Shown: in pieces, positions 24,515 to 34,127 of the stretch
How the letters are laid out: every line of letters begins with the position of its first letter
Numbering within the stretch: position 1 is the stretch's first letter
Notes under the pieces: generated by a model
The model's input: the letters and a program-made list of their open reading frames with translations, nothing else
Databases searched by the model: none
What the model was told of the DNA's origin: nothing
Made by a program: the position numbers and the translations under genes
Assembly (NCBI GenBank): GCA_964620325.1
Contig: CAZUIM010000002.1
Span: 51,642 to 115,641, forward strand
Length of the DNA: 64,000 bases
Origin: CAZMYM01 sp964620325
Lineage (GTDB): Bacteria > Bipolaricaulota > Bipolaricaulia > UBA7950 > UBA9294
Reading direction: 5' to 3'

Positions 24515-26868
24515 TGAGCGACCTCAGGTACGTCGGGAAGAGCGTCTCGAGATTCGACGGAATCGACAAGGTCACGGGCGCGGCGCGGTACACGCACGAT
24601 CTCGTCGTTCCCGGGATGCTCCACGCCGCCGTCTTGACCTCCCCCCACGCTTCGGCCCGAATCGTACATATCGACACCGCGACAGCCGTCGCCCTGCCCG
24701 GCGTCCGCGCCGTCCTCACAGGCGAGGGCCTCTCCTACCGACTCGGCCTCTACATGCAGGACAAGTGCATCCTCGCACGCGAGGTCGTCCGCTATCAGGG
24801 CGAGCCGGTCGTCGCCGTCGCCGCTGACACGCTCGACGTCGCCCGCGCCGCCTGCCGCCTCATCGAAGTCGAATACGAGCGGCTCGATCCGGTCCTCGAT
24901 CCCCGGGAGGCGATGGACGAGGGCGCCCCTCTCGTCCACCCGAAACTCGGCGACTATGAACACATGCATGGCGTCTTCTTCCCGAAGGCGGGGACGAACG
25001 TCGCCCATCAGCAGAAGATCCGAAAGGGCACGTTCGACGAGGCGTTCGAGTCATCCGACATCACGCTGACGACCAGCTTCTACAATCCGCCGGTTCAGCA
25101 TGTCCCGATGGAGACGCACGCGTCGATCGCGCAAGCCCTCCCGGGCGATCGCGCCGAGATCTGGACGTCGAGCCAGTCGCCGTACACCGTCCGACACCTG
25201 ATGAGCGTCGCCTTCGGTCTACCGCATGCGTCGATCCGCGTCCACGTGCCCTACGTCGGTGGCGGATTCGGCGGGAAGGCCGGCCTCGGTCTCGAGCCCC
25301 TCGCGTACGTCCTGTCGAAGGCGGCGGCCGGCCGACCGGTGAGGGTCGTCGCGACCCGGGAAGAGGAGTTCAACAGCCTCCCATCGCGGCAGGGCCTCCA
25401 CTCGACGATCGAGATCGGCTGCACTGTGGACGGACGAATCGAGGCGCTCAAAGCGACCTACGTCTGGGACGCAGGAGCATACGCCGACTACGGCATCAAC
25501 ATCGGTCGCGCCGCCGCGTACGCCGGCGGCGGTCCGTACGCGATCCCCAACTGCTGGATCGACTCGTTCGTCGTCTACACGAACAAGGTCTTCGGCACGG
25601 CCTACCGCGGCTTCGGGCACCTCGAAGTCCTCTGGGGAATCGAACGGGCGATCGACATGATGGCGCGGAAGCTCGAGGTCGACCCCGTCGTGTTTCGTCG
25701 CCTGAACCTCCTGAAGGCGGGCGACACAACGATCACCGGCGAGCCGTTCACCTCGGGTCACGGAAGCCCGGTCGGATGTCTCGATGCGGCCGCCGCGGCG
25801 ATCGACTGGGGCACGCCGTCTGCCGCCTCCGAGACGCCCGGCAAGGTGCGCGGCAAGGGAATCGCCGCCCTCCACAAAGCCCCGGCGATGCCGACCTTCA
25901 CCTCGTGCGCCGCCGTCATCAAGCTCGACGAAGACGGCGGAGCGGACGTCCTCGTCTCGGGCGTCGACTACGGCCAGGGAACCTACACGGTCCTTCGTCA
26001 GATCGCCGCCGAGGAGCTGAAGATCCCGATCGAGCGCGTTCACGTAACGTGGGAGTGCGACACCGCCTTCTCCCCGTACGACTGGCAGACGGTCGCCAGT
26101 CGCTTCGCCTTCATGGGAGGGAATGCGGTCATCGAGGCGTCCGAGGATTGTCTCCGCCAGATCCGTTCGGTCGCCGCGCGGGCCCTCGACGTCTCGCCGG
26201 AGGAGATTGTCTGCGAGGACGCTGCCGCCTTCTCCCTCGACCGCCCCGAGAGGAGGATCCCGTATGCGAAGCTCGCCCTCGGATACACGTTCCCCAACGG
26301 GAACTCGATCGGAGGGCCGGTGATCGGCCACGGTCGGTTCATCGCCACCGGTCTCACGCACCTCGATCCGAAGACCGGCCAGGGACTCCCGGCCCAGTAC
26401 TGGACCTACGGAGCGCACGGGGTCGAGATCGAAGTCGATACCGAGACCGGCGAGATCGAGATTCTCAAGATCGCCACCGCGATCGACGCCGGCAAGGTTC
26501 TCAACCCGAAACTCGCCGCCGGCCAAGTCGTCGGTGGCGTCCTGCAGGGGCTCGGCTCGGCCCTCTGGGAGGGCTTCCGCTTCGACGAAAAGGGACGCCT
26601 TCTCAATCCTTCCCTCACCGACTACAAGATCCCGACAGCGAAGGATCTCCCGCGCACGACCCAGCAGATCCTTCTCGAGTTCCCGCAACCGGACGGTCCC
26701 TACGGGGCACGCGGCATCGCCGAGCACCCGATGATCTCGGTCCCCTCCGCCGTCGGAAACGCGCTTTACGATGCGCTCGGAATCGAGTTCACGACGCTTC
26801 CGCTCTCCTACGAGCGCATCCTGCTTCGCATTCTCGAGAGGCGGAACGAGAAGGTGACGCGACCGTGA
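24514..26868 (+). CDS. Xanthine dehydrogenase family, molybdopterin-binding (large) subunit
   Basis: The 784-residue protein has Mo-cofactor segments GGGFGGK (~residue 249), AYRGFGH (~365) and GARGIAEHP near the C-terminus, whose glutamate is the catalytic base of molybdenum hydroxylases. The RGFG loop is of the purine/aldehyde hydroxylase type rather than the CO dehydrogenase type (which has a cysteine-bearing loop). Purine hydroxylation fits the downstream fdrA/ylbE-like genes and the purine salvage genes elsewhere, but nicotinate or another heterocycle is possible. Confidence 0.9.
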   Translation: MSDLRYVGKSVSRFDGIDKVTGAARYTHDLVVPGMLHAAVLTSPHASARIVHIDTATAVALPGVRAVLTGEGLSYRLGLYMQDKCILAREVVRYQGEPVVAVAADTLDVARAACRLIEVEYERLDPVLDPREAMDEGAPLVHPKLGDYEHMHGVFFPKAGTNVAHQQKIRKGTFDEAFESSDITLTTSFYNPPVQHVPMETHASIAQALPGDRAEIWTSSQSPYTVRHLMSVAFGLPHASIRVHVPYVGGGFGGKAGLGLEPLAYVLSKAAAGRPVRVVATREEEFNSLPSRQGLHSTIEIGCTVDGRIEALKATYVWDAGAYADYGINIGRAAAYAGGGPYAIPNCWIDSFVVYTNKVFGTAYRGFGHLEVLWGIERAIDMMARKLEVDPVVFRRLNLLKAGDTTITGEPFTSGHGSPVGCLDAAAAAIDWGTPSAASETPGKVRGKGIAALHKAPAMPTFTSCAAVIKLDEDGGADVLVSGVDYGQGTYTVLRQIAAEELKIPIERVHVTWECDTAFSPYDWQTVASRFAFMGGNAVIEASEDCLRQIRSVAARALDVSPEEIVCEDAAAFSLDRPERRIPYAKLALGYTFPNGNSIGGPVIGHGRFIATGLTHLDPKTGQGLPAQYWTYGAHGVEIEVDTETGEIEILKIATAIDAGKVLNPKLAAGQVVGGVLQGLGSALWEGFRFDEKGRLLNPSLTDYKIPTAKDLPRTTQQILLEFPQPDGPYGARGIAEHPMISVPSAVGNALYDALGIEFTTLPLSYERILLRILERRNEKVTRP

Positions 26869-28421
26869 AGCGGATCCTCATCGAACCGAACCGGTACTTC
26901 GATTCCGTCTTTCTGATGCGGATCGGCCGGGATCTTGAACGGCTCCCCGGCGTCGACCGAGCAATCGTCGCCATGGGGACGCCGGCAAACCTCGACAACG
27001 TCCGAGGTGTCGGGTTTGTCTTGCCGGAATCCACGTCCCGGATCCGCCCGGATTCGCTCCTTGTAGCCATCGATGCCGAGTCGAAACAGGTCATCGACGC
27101 GGTGACGGCCCGCTTGGAAGAGCTTCTCGCCGGGCAGGTCGAGAGCGACGAAACATCCGGCCCGAAGCCGGTCTCCCTCGCCGAGGGACTGAAGCTCGAT
27201 CCGAAGGCGAACCTCGCCCTGATCTCCGTTCCCGGGGAGTACGCCGCCCGCGAGGTGCGGGTCGCGCTCCGACGCGGCCTGCACGTCATGCTCTTCTCCG
27301 ACAACGTCCCGGTCGAAGATGAGGTCGCTCTCAAGGACGAGGCGATCGAGCGCGGACTCCTGATGATGGGGCCCGATTGCGGAACTGCCATCCTGAACGG
27401 CGTCCCACTCGGCTTCGCCAACATCTGCCGGCGCGGGACGATCGGCGTCGTCGGTGCATCGGGGACCGGGATCCAGGAGATCAGCTCGCTCGTCCATCGA
27501 CACGGCGGCGGGATCTCGCAGGCGATCGGGACCGGGGGACGCGACCTGTCGGGCGATGTCGGAGCGCGGATGACCCGCTTCGGAATCGACGCGCTCGCGG
27601 ACGATTCGCGAACGGAGGTTCTCGTCGTCGTCTCCAAAGCGCCGGCCACCTGTGTCGTCTCCTCGATCCTGAAGCGACTCGAGGCCGCCGGAAAACCGAC
27701 GATCGTGCAGTTCGTCGGCTTCGACCCGGAGGTTGCTGATCCGGCGTGGCTCGACTCCTCCGTCCAGTTCGCGCAGACCTTGGAAGAGGCCGCCATTCTC
27801 GCCTCCGAAGCCGCCGGGCTGCGGGCGACCGCCGCTTCAAGCCGGACGCCGGCGACCGCGAGACCGGCGACCGATCACACGATTCGAGGCCGAGTGATGG
27901 GGCTGTTCTGCGGCGGCACGCTCTGTCAGGAGGCGTGGAGCCTGATCGATCGCGCCGGGATCGACGTCGTGTCGAACGTCGCGTTCGATCCGTCCAAGCG
28001 GGTCCGCCCGACGGACGCCGTCTCGGGACACGCCCTCTGGGATGTCGGTGACGATGCGTTCACGGTCGGCAAGCCCCATCCGATGATCGAGCCGGCCCTT
28101 CGTGACGACCGCGTCGCCGAGGCGGGCTCGGATCCGAACATCCGGATCGTCCTCGCCGACTGCGTTCTCGGCCACGGCGCCCATCCTGATCCCGCGCGAA
28201 GCCTCGCGGAAGCTTCGCGTCGCGCTTCGGCCGACGCCGAAGCGGACGGGCGGCTGCTCCACGTCGTCGCGTCGGTGACTGGAACCGACCTCGATCCCCA
28301 GAACCGGAACGAGCAACGAAGGCGCCTCCAGGATGCCGGTGTCGTCGTCGCCGAAAGCAACGCGGCCGCCGTTCGAGTCGCGCTGGAGTTCCTGGCCGGC
28401 GAGGAGGGAAACGACCGATGA
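26865..28421 (+). CDS. fdrA: FdrA-family protein (AllF-like, acyl-CoA-ligase fold)
   Basis: The 518-residue protein matches FdrA, a relative of succinyl-CoA synthetase. The start KRILIEPNRYFDSVFLM, VMGTPANLDN-like region, GVVGASGTGIQEI near residue 188, GTGGRDLS and a C-terminal ADCVLGHGAHPDP segment are family landmarks. In E. coli FdrA, YlbE and YlbF together form oxamate carbamoyltransferase (AllFGH) of allantoin degradation. Here the ylbE-like partner is next and the ylbF-like partner (DUF2877) lies at 37916. The start is GTG 26865, overlapping the preceding stop. Confidence 0.85.
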   Translation: MKRILIEPNRYFDSVFLMRIGRDLERLPGVDRAIVAMGTPANLDNVRGVGFVLPESTSRIRPDSLLVAIDAESKQVIDAVTARLEELLAGQVESDETSGPKPVSLAEGLKLDPKANLALISVPGEYAAREVRVALRRGLHVMLFSDNVPVEDEVALKDEAIERGLLMMGPDCGTAILNGVPLGFANICRRGTIGVVGASGTGIQEISSLVHRHGGGISQAIGTGGRDLSGDVGARMTRFGIDALADDSRTEVLVVVSKAPATCVVSSILKRLEAAGKPTIVQFVGFDPEVADPAWLDSSVQFAQTLEEAAILASEAAGLRATAASSRTPATARPATDHTIRGRVMGLFCGGTLCQEAWSLIDRAGIDVVSNVAFDPSKRVRPTDAVSGHALWDVGDDAFTVGKPHPMIEPALRDDRVAEAGSDPNIRIVLADCVLGHGAHPDPARSLAEASRRASADAEADGRLLHVVASVTGTDLDPQNRNEQRRRLQDAGVVVAESNAAAVRVALEFLAGEEGNDR

Positions 28422-29854
28422 GCGCGATTCGGAAGCTATTCAGCGGAGAGCTTCGCGTCATCAACCTCGGCCTCAGCTCGTTCGCCGAGACGTTGCGCGT
28501 CGTCGGGACGCCCGTCGTCGACCTCGACTGGCGCCCGCCGGCCGGAGGCGACCGTGCGCTGGCCAGCCTGATCGACGGGCTCCGCTCCGAAGACGGGTCC
28601 GGCTGGATCGAACGTGTGGAGGCCGCGAACGCCAAGGCGATCGAACGCGTCCTCTCCGCCGAGCCGCGCGTGATCGGGATCGGACCCGCGCGTGACGTCA
28701 TTCCCGGGATGACCGACCGAACGATCCTACACGCCGGTCCCCCGATCACGTGGGGTCGTATGTGCGGACCGATGCGGGGTGCGGTCATCGGTGGACTGAT
28801 CTTCGAGGGACTGGCGTCCTCGCCGATGGAGGCGGAGCGCCTCGCTGCGATCGGCGAGATCGAGTTCGAACCGTGTCACCATCACGCGGCTGTCGGTCCG
28901 ATGGCCGGGGTCGCCACCCCGTCCATGCCGGTCTGGATCGTCGAAAACACGAAAGGCGGGAACCGCGCCTACTGCACGCTGAACGAGGGCCTCGGAAGGG
29001 TCCTCCGCTACGGCGCCTACGCCGACGAGGTGATCGCGCGACTCAACTGGATGCGAGCTGAGCTGGCTCCGATCCTGTCGGCCGCGATCGAGTCGCACGG
29101 ACCGATCGATCTTCGATCGTTGATCGCTCAAGCGCTGCAAATGGGCGACGAAGGACACAACCGGAACCGGGCCGGAACGTCGCTTCTGATCCGCGAGCTC
29201 GCGCCACATCTGGTTCGGCTCGACGCGACGCGGGAAGCTCTCTCTCGCGTTCTCGAGTTCCTGCACGGAAACGACCACTTCGTCCTGAATCTGACGATGC
29301 CGGCCGCCAAGTGCGCCCTCGACGCCGCGGCTGACGTCTCCGGAAGCTCCCTCGTCACGGCAATGGCCCGTAACGGAACTGAATTCGGAATCCGGCTGTC
29401 CGGAACCGGCGACCGGTGGTTCACCGCCCCGGCACCGATCGTCGATGGGCTGTATCTCCCCGGCTACGACGCCGAGGACGCGGCTCCCGACATCGGCGAC
29501 TCGGCGATCACCGAGACCGCCGGCTACGGCGGGTTCGCGATGGCCGCCTCCCCGGCGATCGTTCAGTTCGTCGGTGGAAGCCCGAGCCTCGCCCTCGAGA
29601 CGACGGAGCGAATGCGCAAGATCACGCTCGCCGAAAGCCGCGTCTACCAGATCCCGGCTCTCGGCTTTCGCGGGACACCGACGGGAATCGACGCGCTGAA
29701 GGTCGTCGAGACGGGGATCGTTCCGGCGATCAACACGGGGATCGCACACAAGGAGCCGGGTGTCGGGATGGTCGGTGCCGGGCTCGTCACGCCTCCGTTC
29801 TCCGTCTTCGCGGAAGCGACGCGCGCTCTGGCCGCCACCCTCCGGACCCAATGA
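28418..29854 (+). CDS. DUF1116 family protein (YlbE/AllG-like)
   Basis: The 478-residue protein begins INLGLSSFAETLRVVGTPVVDLDW (start given in part), typical of YlbE; DWRPPAGGD and PCHHHAAVGPMAGV follow. It overlaps fdrA by 4 bp, as expected for two subunits of one enzyme. The likely role is the second subunit of an oxamate-type carbamoyltransferase, by analogy with AllG. Confidence 0.85.
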   Translation: MSAIRKLFSGELRVINLGLSSFAETLRVVGTPVVDLDWRPPAGGDRALASLIDGLRSEDGSGWIERVEAANAKAIERVLSAEPRVIGIGPARDVIPGMTDRTILHAGPPITWGRMCGPMRGAVIGGLIFEGLASSPMEAERLAAIGEIEFEPCHHHAAVGPMAGVATPSMPVWIVENTKGGNRAYCTLNEGLGRVLRYGAYADEVIARLNWMRAELAPILSAAIESHGPIDLRSLIAQALQMGDEGHNRNRAGTSLLIRELAPHLVRLDATREALSRVLEFLHGNDHFVLNLTMPAAKCALDAAADVSGSSLVTAMARNGTEFGIRLSGTGDRWFTAPAPIVDGLYLPGYDAEDAAPDIGDSAITETAGYGGFAMAASPAIVQFVGGSPSLALETTERMRKITLAESRVYQIPALGFRGTPTGIDALKVVETGIVPAINTGIAHKEPGVGMVGAGLVTPPFSVFAEATRALAATLRTQ

Positions 29855-29895
29855 ACCCAACGAACTCCGAACCGCGGACCGTGAACCACAACCCA
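29851..29895 (+). repeat. Degenerate GAACCGY heptamer repeat
   Basis: Between the DUF1116 stop and the cyclase gene the sequence reads as degenerate 7-bp units (GAACTCC, GAACCGC, GGACCGT, GAACCAC). The same heptamer forms a clean array at 63367-63441 and a two-unit trace near 17327. Confidence 0.5.
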
Positions 29896-29918
29896 CAAAC
29901 GCCCCCAAGGAGGACCCG

Positions 29919-30788
29919 ATGAAATTCATCGACCTGACGATTCCGCTGTCGATCGCCACGCCGCCGTGGCCGACCTACGAGCCACTCCAAGTGAAGTACT
30001 TCAAGCGCCTGGCGCCGAACGGCGCGAACGGGCAGCTGCTGACGCACTCGAACCACGTCGGAACGCATCTCGACGGGGAGATCCACTTCCACACGCCGGG
30101 AAAGGACATCGCCCAGCTCGACTTCGATTTCCTCGTGCACGACGGCGTCATCGTCGATCTTTCCGACACGGTCGGCGACTACGACATCTACACACCGGAG
30201 ATGATCGAGGAGCGCGTCGAGGTCAACGAAGGCGACATCTTGATCATTCATACCGGGTACCACCACTACGGATTCGATCAACCGACGGCCGACGAGATCC
30301 GCTACATGGTCAAGCATCCGGGTCCGGATCGGGACTTCGCCCTCTGGTGCCGCGAAAGGAAGATCCGGTGGATCGGCGTCGATTGCGGAAGCGCCGACCA
30401 TCCGATGAACACGATCATCCGCGATTGGATGCCCCGCCAAGCGAAGGAGGCCGACGCGCATTTCCGTGACAAGTACGGCCAACCGCTCGCCGAGCGATTC
30501 GACGCCTCGAAGTATCAGCTAATGCACATCGAGCTCTTCCCGTATGGGATCATCCACGCCGAGTGTGTCGGCGGCGACATCGACCTCCTGCTCAACCAAC
30601 GGGCGACGATCGGCTGTTTTCCGTGGCGGTTCGTCGACGGCGAAAGCTCGATCGGACGGATCGTCGCCATCGTCGACGACGATCGGTATGAAGAGCTGAT
30701 GGAGGTCAAGTCCGAGTGCGCTCTGACCAAGTTCGGCGACGTCGCCGGCGCCAAGAACCCGCATCTGCACGAGGTCGGAAGGACGTAG
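29919..30788 (+). CDS. Cyclase-family metal-dependent hydrolase (kynurenine formamidase fold)
   Basis: The 289-residue protein has the family motif HVGTHLDGEIHF near residue 43, whose His/Asp residues bind metal, and GDILIIHTGYHH near residue 105. Family members hydrolyse N-formylkynurenine, isatin or related amides and lactams. In this operon a ring-opening or amide-hydrolysis step of purine or oxamate catabolism is plausible but unproven. The start follows AAGGAGG at 29907-29913. It is the last gene of the xdh-fdrA run. Confidence 0.82.
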   Translation: MKFIDLTIPLSIATPPWPTYEPLQVKYFKRLAPNGANGQLLTHSNHVGTHLDGEIHFHTPGKDIAQLDFDFLVHDGVIVDLSDTVGDYDIYTPEMIEERVEVNEGDILIIHTGYHHYGFDQPTADEIRYMVKHPGPDRDFALWCRERKIRWIGVDCGSADHPMNTIIRDWMPRQAKEADAHFRDKYGQPLAERFDASKYQLMHIELFPYGIIHAECVGGDIDLLLNQRATIGCFPWRFVDGESSIGRIVAIVDDDRYEELMEVKSECALTKFGDVAGAKNPHLHEVGRT

Positions 30789-31527
30789 GGAAATCCTGTA
30801 ACGTCGGGGCTTGTCCGCAACGTTTGCGCTTCGCGGTCCGAGTCTCGCTTGGTGCCACAGAGTCGCCTACCGGCCTCTTTCCCACCACGGCACCGGGTTC
30901 CACTGCGTCTCACTAGCAGGTACCATGTACTCTGCGCTCCTGTTATGTTTGTCTTTCCCTGCTACAAGCTATCATCCTCGTATTGGGTCGTGATCCGAGG
31001 AGGAAAGCAATGCGCAAGCCAGCCGCAGAGCATGCGAAGTGCAAACGCCAGAACGGCGCATTTGGTCGAGGTTCTCGAACGGACGCGAGACACCGCGCGA
31101 TGTGCGATCGCCTCGTACGAGTGCAGAGCGCTCCCACAGCAGGTCTGCCGGTGGATCGCCGATTCCAGAACGTACGAGGGCGTCCGATTCCTCCATCGGA
31201 ACGCTCTTCGACGCGGAAGTCGTTGCCGCCTGTACTCGCGTGTTCGAGGCCGGATTCGAGTTCCAGCACGACGGTCCCCCGGTGCCCGGCAATTCGATTC
31301 TCGACTGAACCTGTCGCCCGTCCCCCGATCGAGGTCGATGCCTGGGATGCCGCCCCCGCATGTCTGGGCCCGAGCTCCCGCCTCCCCGGCGATCGACGGA
31401 TTTTGACCGGCCGTACCTCGCAGGGTACATCGAGCCGTCCGAGGCTGGAGGGCAGGCACAGGAAACGAGACCGGTGGAGACAGGCGAACCCGACCCGATC
31501 AGCTCATTCGATCGACGTTTCCGCGCC
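30789..31527. other. Gene-poor interval with a decayed coding remnant
   Basis: About 740 bp without an intact gene. Codon patterns are poor in all frames apart from the HD-GYP-like remnant at 31009-31308. Nothing else identifiable is seen, apart from a possible weak promoter around 30950-30975. Confidence 0.6.
31009..31308 (+). pseudogene. Possible HD-GYP-type remnant (frameshifted)
   Basis: A good Shine-Dalgarno (GAGGAGG) precedes ATG 31009, but the reading frame is broken. One frame gives SYECRALPQQVCRWIADS, and another, ending at 31308, gives SSIGTLFDAEVVAACTRVF. The latter resembles the C-terminal end of HD-GYP phosphodiesterases (GTHFDPEVVxA). Joining them requires at least one frameshift, and the catalytic HD and GYP motifs are missing. 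It lies beside a diguanylate cyclase, so a lost c-di-GMP phosphodiesterase is conceivable. Short similarity only. Confidence 0.3.
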
Positions 31528-33480
31528 TCACGATCCGGTCCCGGGGCCGTATCTGTGCCACGTGGACCGGCCTTGTTGCTTGGCAACGTACATCGCTGCA
31601 TCGGCGTACTGAACGAGGAGATCTTCCTCACGAGCGTCATCCGGGAAGACGGCGATCCCGATGCTCGCCGACAGCTCGAACGTCTGCCCGGACGCGACGA
31701 ACGGCTCCTCGAGCGCCTTGAGGATCTTCGTCGCGATGTCGATCTCATTCGACGGTTCCTCCAAGTCGGGAATCACGATCACGAACTCGTCGCCCCCGAT
31801 GCGAGCGACCGAGTCGCTCTTGCGCAACGCGCCGGCCAGGCGACCGGCGGCCTGGCGAAGAATCTCATCGCCCACCGCATGTCCGTGCGTGTCGTTCACT
31901 TCCTTGAACCGGTCCAGATCGACGTACATCACTCCACATCGTTCGAGGTTGCGGCCCGCTCGAGCCAGCTCCAGGGAGAGCCGATCGTCGAGTGCGGCCC
32001 GATTGAGCAGGCCCGTGAGCGGATCGTGCGTCGCCAGATGAGCTAACTCGTTTTGCTGTCTCTTGAGTTGCGTCACGTCGCGGATGATCCCCTGATAGGC
32101 GACGACCTCGCCGGCCGCGTCCGTCTGGGCCACCGTCGTCAGGAGGCAATCGAGGACCTCGCCGTCACGACGCTTCAGCCCGACGGGGTAGTCGACGAGG
32201 AAGCCCGCCTCGCCAATGGCCGCCCTGAACGCGTCGCGAGCCTGCGGATCGAGATAGAAGGAGGTCGCGTCGAGTCGCAGCAATTCGTCTCGTGGCCACC
32301 CGAGCAGGTCGACGAGCGCCTGGTTTGCGTCGATGAACCGCCCGTCCGGCGAGGTGATGTAGATCGCGTCCCTCGAGTACTCGAACAGGTCTCGATACTG
32401 CCTCTCACTCTTCTCGAGCTTGCGTCGCGACTCTTCGAGGGTCTCGAGCAACTCGTTCGTTCGGGAGGCCAGCTGGCCGATCTCGTCACGGCCGGCCACT
32501 GGAACGCGCCCGCTCGGTTCGTGCTGTTCTCGGATCTTGGTCACGGCAACCGCGAGCGACGACAGGCGAGTGAGGACCCGGGTGTCAAGCAGGATCAGGA
32601 AGAGCGCCGCAGCGGCGATGAGGATCCCTGCCGTCGCCCCCCCGAGCGAGCGGAAGGCGGCCTGACCGGCTTGATACGTGTGCCGCGCGGTCTCGATCGA
32701 CAGAACGGCCACGGGCTCCCCCTGCAAGTCTCTCAACAGCCGGTGTCCGGCGATCGAGTCGCCGGACAAAGGATGCACGACGATCTCCTCCGCCGCAGCC
32801 GATCCGCCGGTCAGCCTGTCGAGGACCGAGGGATCAAGCTTCGCATCGTCTAGATGGCGCATCGTCACCGCCAGGTGAGTCCGCTCGGCCAAGCGTTCGA
32901 TCTCCGTGGGGTCGAGGAACCTTCCGACGATGATGAGGCCGCGGCTCGGTCCTTCATGCTGGCTACTCAGGATCTCGTGCGCCGCGGTGAGCAAGAGGCC
33001 GTCGTTCAGTCGAAGCAGGCCGGTGGTGTCGGGCACGGCTCCCTCGACCGACGCTGGGAAAATCGTGGAGACGTACGATGCGTCGAGCAGTTCAACCGGA
33101 GCGTCGCCGTGCTCGCCGCTTTCGAGGTCGACCGCCGTGAATGCGATCGGTTCCCCGGCAGGGTCGACGAGGAGCATGACGTTCAACCGAAGATTCACCA
33201 GCGACGACGCGGTCATGTTGTCGCCGTAGAACGAGGGAAACTCCCCCGCAACGTACTCATACGTGTCGTCCCACGCCCCCCAGTCCTCCGCCGTGCTCTT
33301 CATCGACGCCAGATCGGCGGCGATCGCATTGACGACACGGGTGACGTGAGCTCGCACGTCCGTCGCCTCCAAGCGGGCGAACGTCCCGAAGAGCATCGGT
33401 CGAACGACGAGGAGGAGCAAGCCGAGCGTCAAGAGGAGCAGGAGGCCGAGAACGAGAGCGGCCTGCCGACGTAGACTCAT
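31528..33480 (-). CDS. Membrane diguanylate cyclase: CHASE4-HAMP-PAS-GGDEF
   Basis: The 650-residue protein has TM1 (residues ~7-29), an external CHASE4-type sensor (TAEDWGAWDDTYEYVAG near residue 62), TM2 (~277-298), a HAMP region, a PAS domain (YRDLFEYSRDAIYI near 365) and a GGDEF domain. The active site is intact (ARIGGDEFVIV), and an inhibitory RxxD I-site (RKSD) lies five residues before it, so product feedback is expected. It makes c-di-GMP from two GTP. A c-di-GMP riboswitch lies on the same strand ~0.6 kb upstream. Confidence 0.92.
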   Translation of the reverse strand: MSLRRQAALVLGLLLLLTLGLLLLVVRPMLFGTFARLEATDVRAHVTRVVNAIAADLASMKSTAEDWGAWDDTYEYVAGEFPSFYGDNMTASSLVNLRLNVMLLVDPAGEPIAFTAVDLESGEHGDAPVELLDASYVSTIFPASVEGAVPDTTGLLRLNDGLLLTAAHEILSSQHEGPSRGLIIVGRFLDPTEIERLAERTHLAVTMRHLDDAKLDPSVLDRLTGGSAAAEEIVVHPLSGDSIAGHRLLRDLQGEPVAVLSIETARHTYQAGQAAFRSLGGATAGILIAAAALFLILLDTRVLTRLSSLAVAVTKIREQHEPSGRVPVAGRDEIGQLASRTNELLETLEESRRKLEKSERQYRDLFEYSRDAIYITSPDGRFIDANQALVDLLGWPRDELLRLDATSFYLDPQARDAFRAAIGEAGFLVDYPVGLKRRDGEVLDCLLTTVAQTDAAGEVVAYQGIIRDVTQLKRQQNELAHLATHDPLTGLLNRAALDDRLSLELARAGRNLERCGVMYVDLDRFKEVNDTHGHAVGDEILRQAAGRLAGALRKSDSVARIGGDEFVIVIPDLEEPSNEIDIATKILKALEEPFVASGQTFELSASIGIAVFPDDAREEDLLVQYADAAMYVAKQQGRSTWHRYGPGTGS

Positions 33481-34039
33481 TCGCTTCCCTTCTCGCCGGC
33501 CGATCCGCGCCCTCGGCGAACACGCACGTGCGTGCGCTCGATTCTCTTGGCACTGCCATGCCCGTCGAATCCCATCGTCTCCTCCCCGAGCGCGAACGAC
33601 GGCTCACGCTACCACCTGCCGGCGAGTGAAGTCAAAGCCTGGCCCTCGTTTCCGCGGCTTTCGCCTGCCTCTCGGAACCGCGCCGAGCGAGCGGTCCGCA
33701 ATCGCCACGGCATTCACGGGAGTTCGTCTCCGGATGCTCCGGCGTCGTTCTCTCGGTGCGGAACGGGACGACGTAGCCAGTGTCTTTCCGATGGATCGGC
33801 GCAGCGGGGGACGTTGCCGAACGTCCCCCCACGCCGCTGCGCCTCTGGCTCTGTCGCAAGGAGGCTGCGCTTTGGTACTCCTCTCACCTTTCACATCACC
33901 CGTAGAGGGTGACGATCTCTCCACCACGGCGTGACTGCGGTCTAACGGCCCGCAGCAGACGCCTGGGTTTGGGGAGACAATCCGAGGATATCGCAGAACA
34001 AGGACGCGGAGCCTCTGACACAGAACGGCCCGCAACCTT
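33481..34039 (-). other. Long non-coding stretch between c-di-GMP riboswitch and diguanylate cyclase
   Basis: I find no convincing gene on either strand. On the minus strand this is the sequence a transcript from the 34128-34156 promoter would cross before reaching the cyclase. It contains a strong hairpin (33801-33840) and a possible second promoter (TTGACT near 33632) much closer to the cyclase start. Confidence 0.6.
33801..33840 (-). terminator. Strong hairpin in the riboswitch-downstream region
   Basis: A perfect 10-bp stem (33806-33815 with 33820-33829, 4-nt loop) extended by GCAGC/GCTGC outer arms. There is no U-tract on the minus strand, so it may be a Rho-assisted end, an attenuator or a stabiliser rather than a classical terminator. 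Confidence 0.45.
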
Positions 34040-34115
34040 CGGCAGTTCGGCGACCGTAGGATTCCTCCCGTAGGCCCGTGACTTTGCGTCCCTGGCTTTC
34101 GCCAGGTTTGCCGTT
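34040..34115 (-). promoter_or_regulatory. Class I cyclic-di-GMP riboswitch (GEMM-I)
   Basis: Minus-strand sequence shows the aptamer core in order. CGGCAAACC is followed by a CTGG-CGAAAG-CCAG hairpin with GAAA tetraloop, then GGGACGCAAAG, then TCACGGGCCTA. A second hairpin with a GGAA loop follows, and the closing strand CTGCCG pairs with CGGCA. These are the invariant elements of GEMM-I. The aptamer begins ~6 nt after the predicted transcription start of a near-consensus promoter. The next intact gene on this strand is the diguanylate cyclase, whose start is ~560 nt downstream. Confidence 0.88.
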
Positions 34116-34127
34116 TCGGGTAGCAAC

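Noticed and set aside
24514..26868. Carbon monoxide dehydrogenase (CoxL) identity for the molybdenum subunit
   Set aside because: The active-site loop is AYRGFGH rather than the cysteine-containing loop of form I CO dehydrogenase, so a purine/aldehyde-type hydroxylase is more likely.
30849..31612. Two long plus-strand frames (185 and 209 codons)
   Set aside because: Both have non-protein-like composition outside the short HD-GYP-like pieces and overlap each other; no homology recognised.
33604..34035. Long minus-strand frame starting just after the riboswitch
   Set aside because: The translation is Arg/Pro/Ser-rich with no recognisable domain and no Shine-Dalgarno. It has the composition of random GC-rich DNA, so I do not treat it as the riboswitch target.
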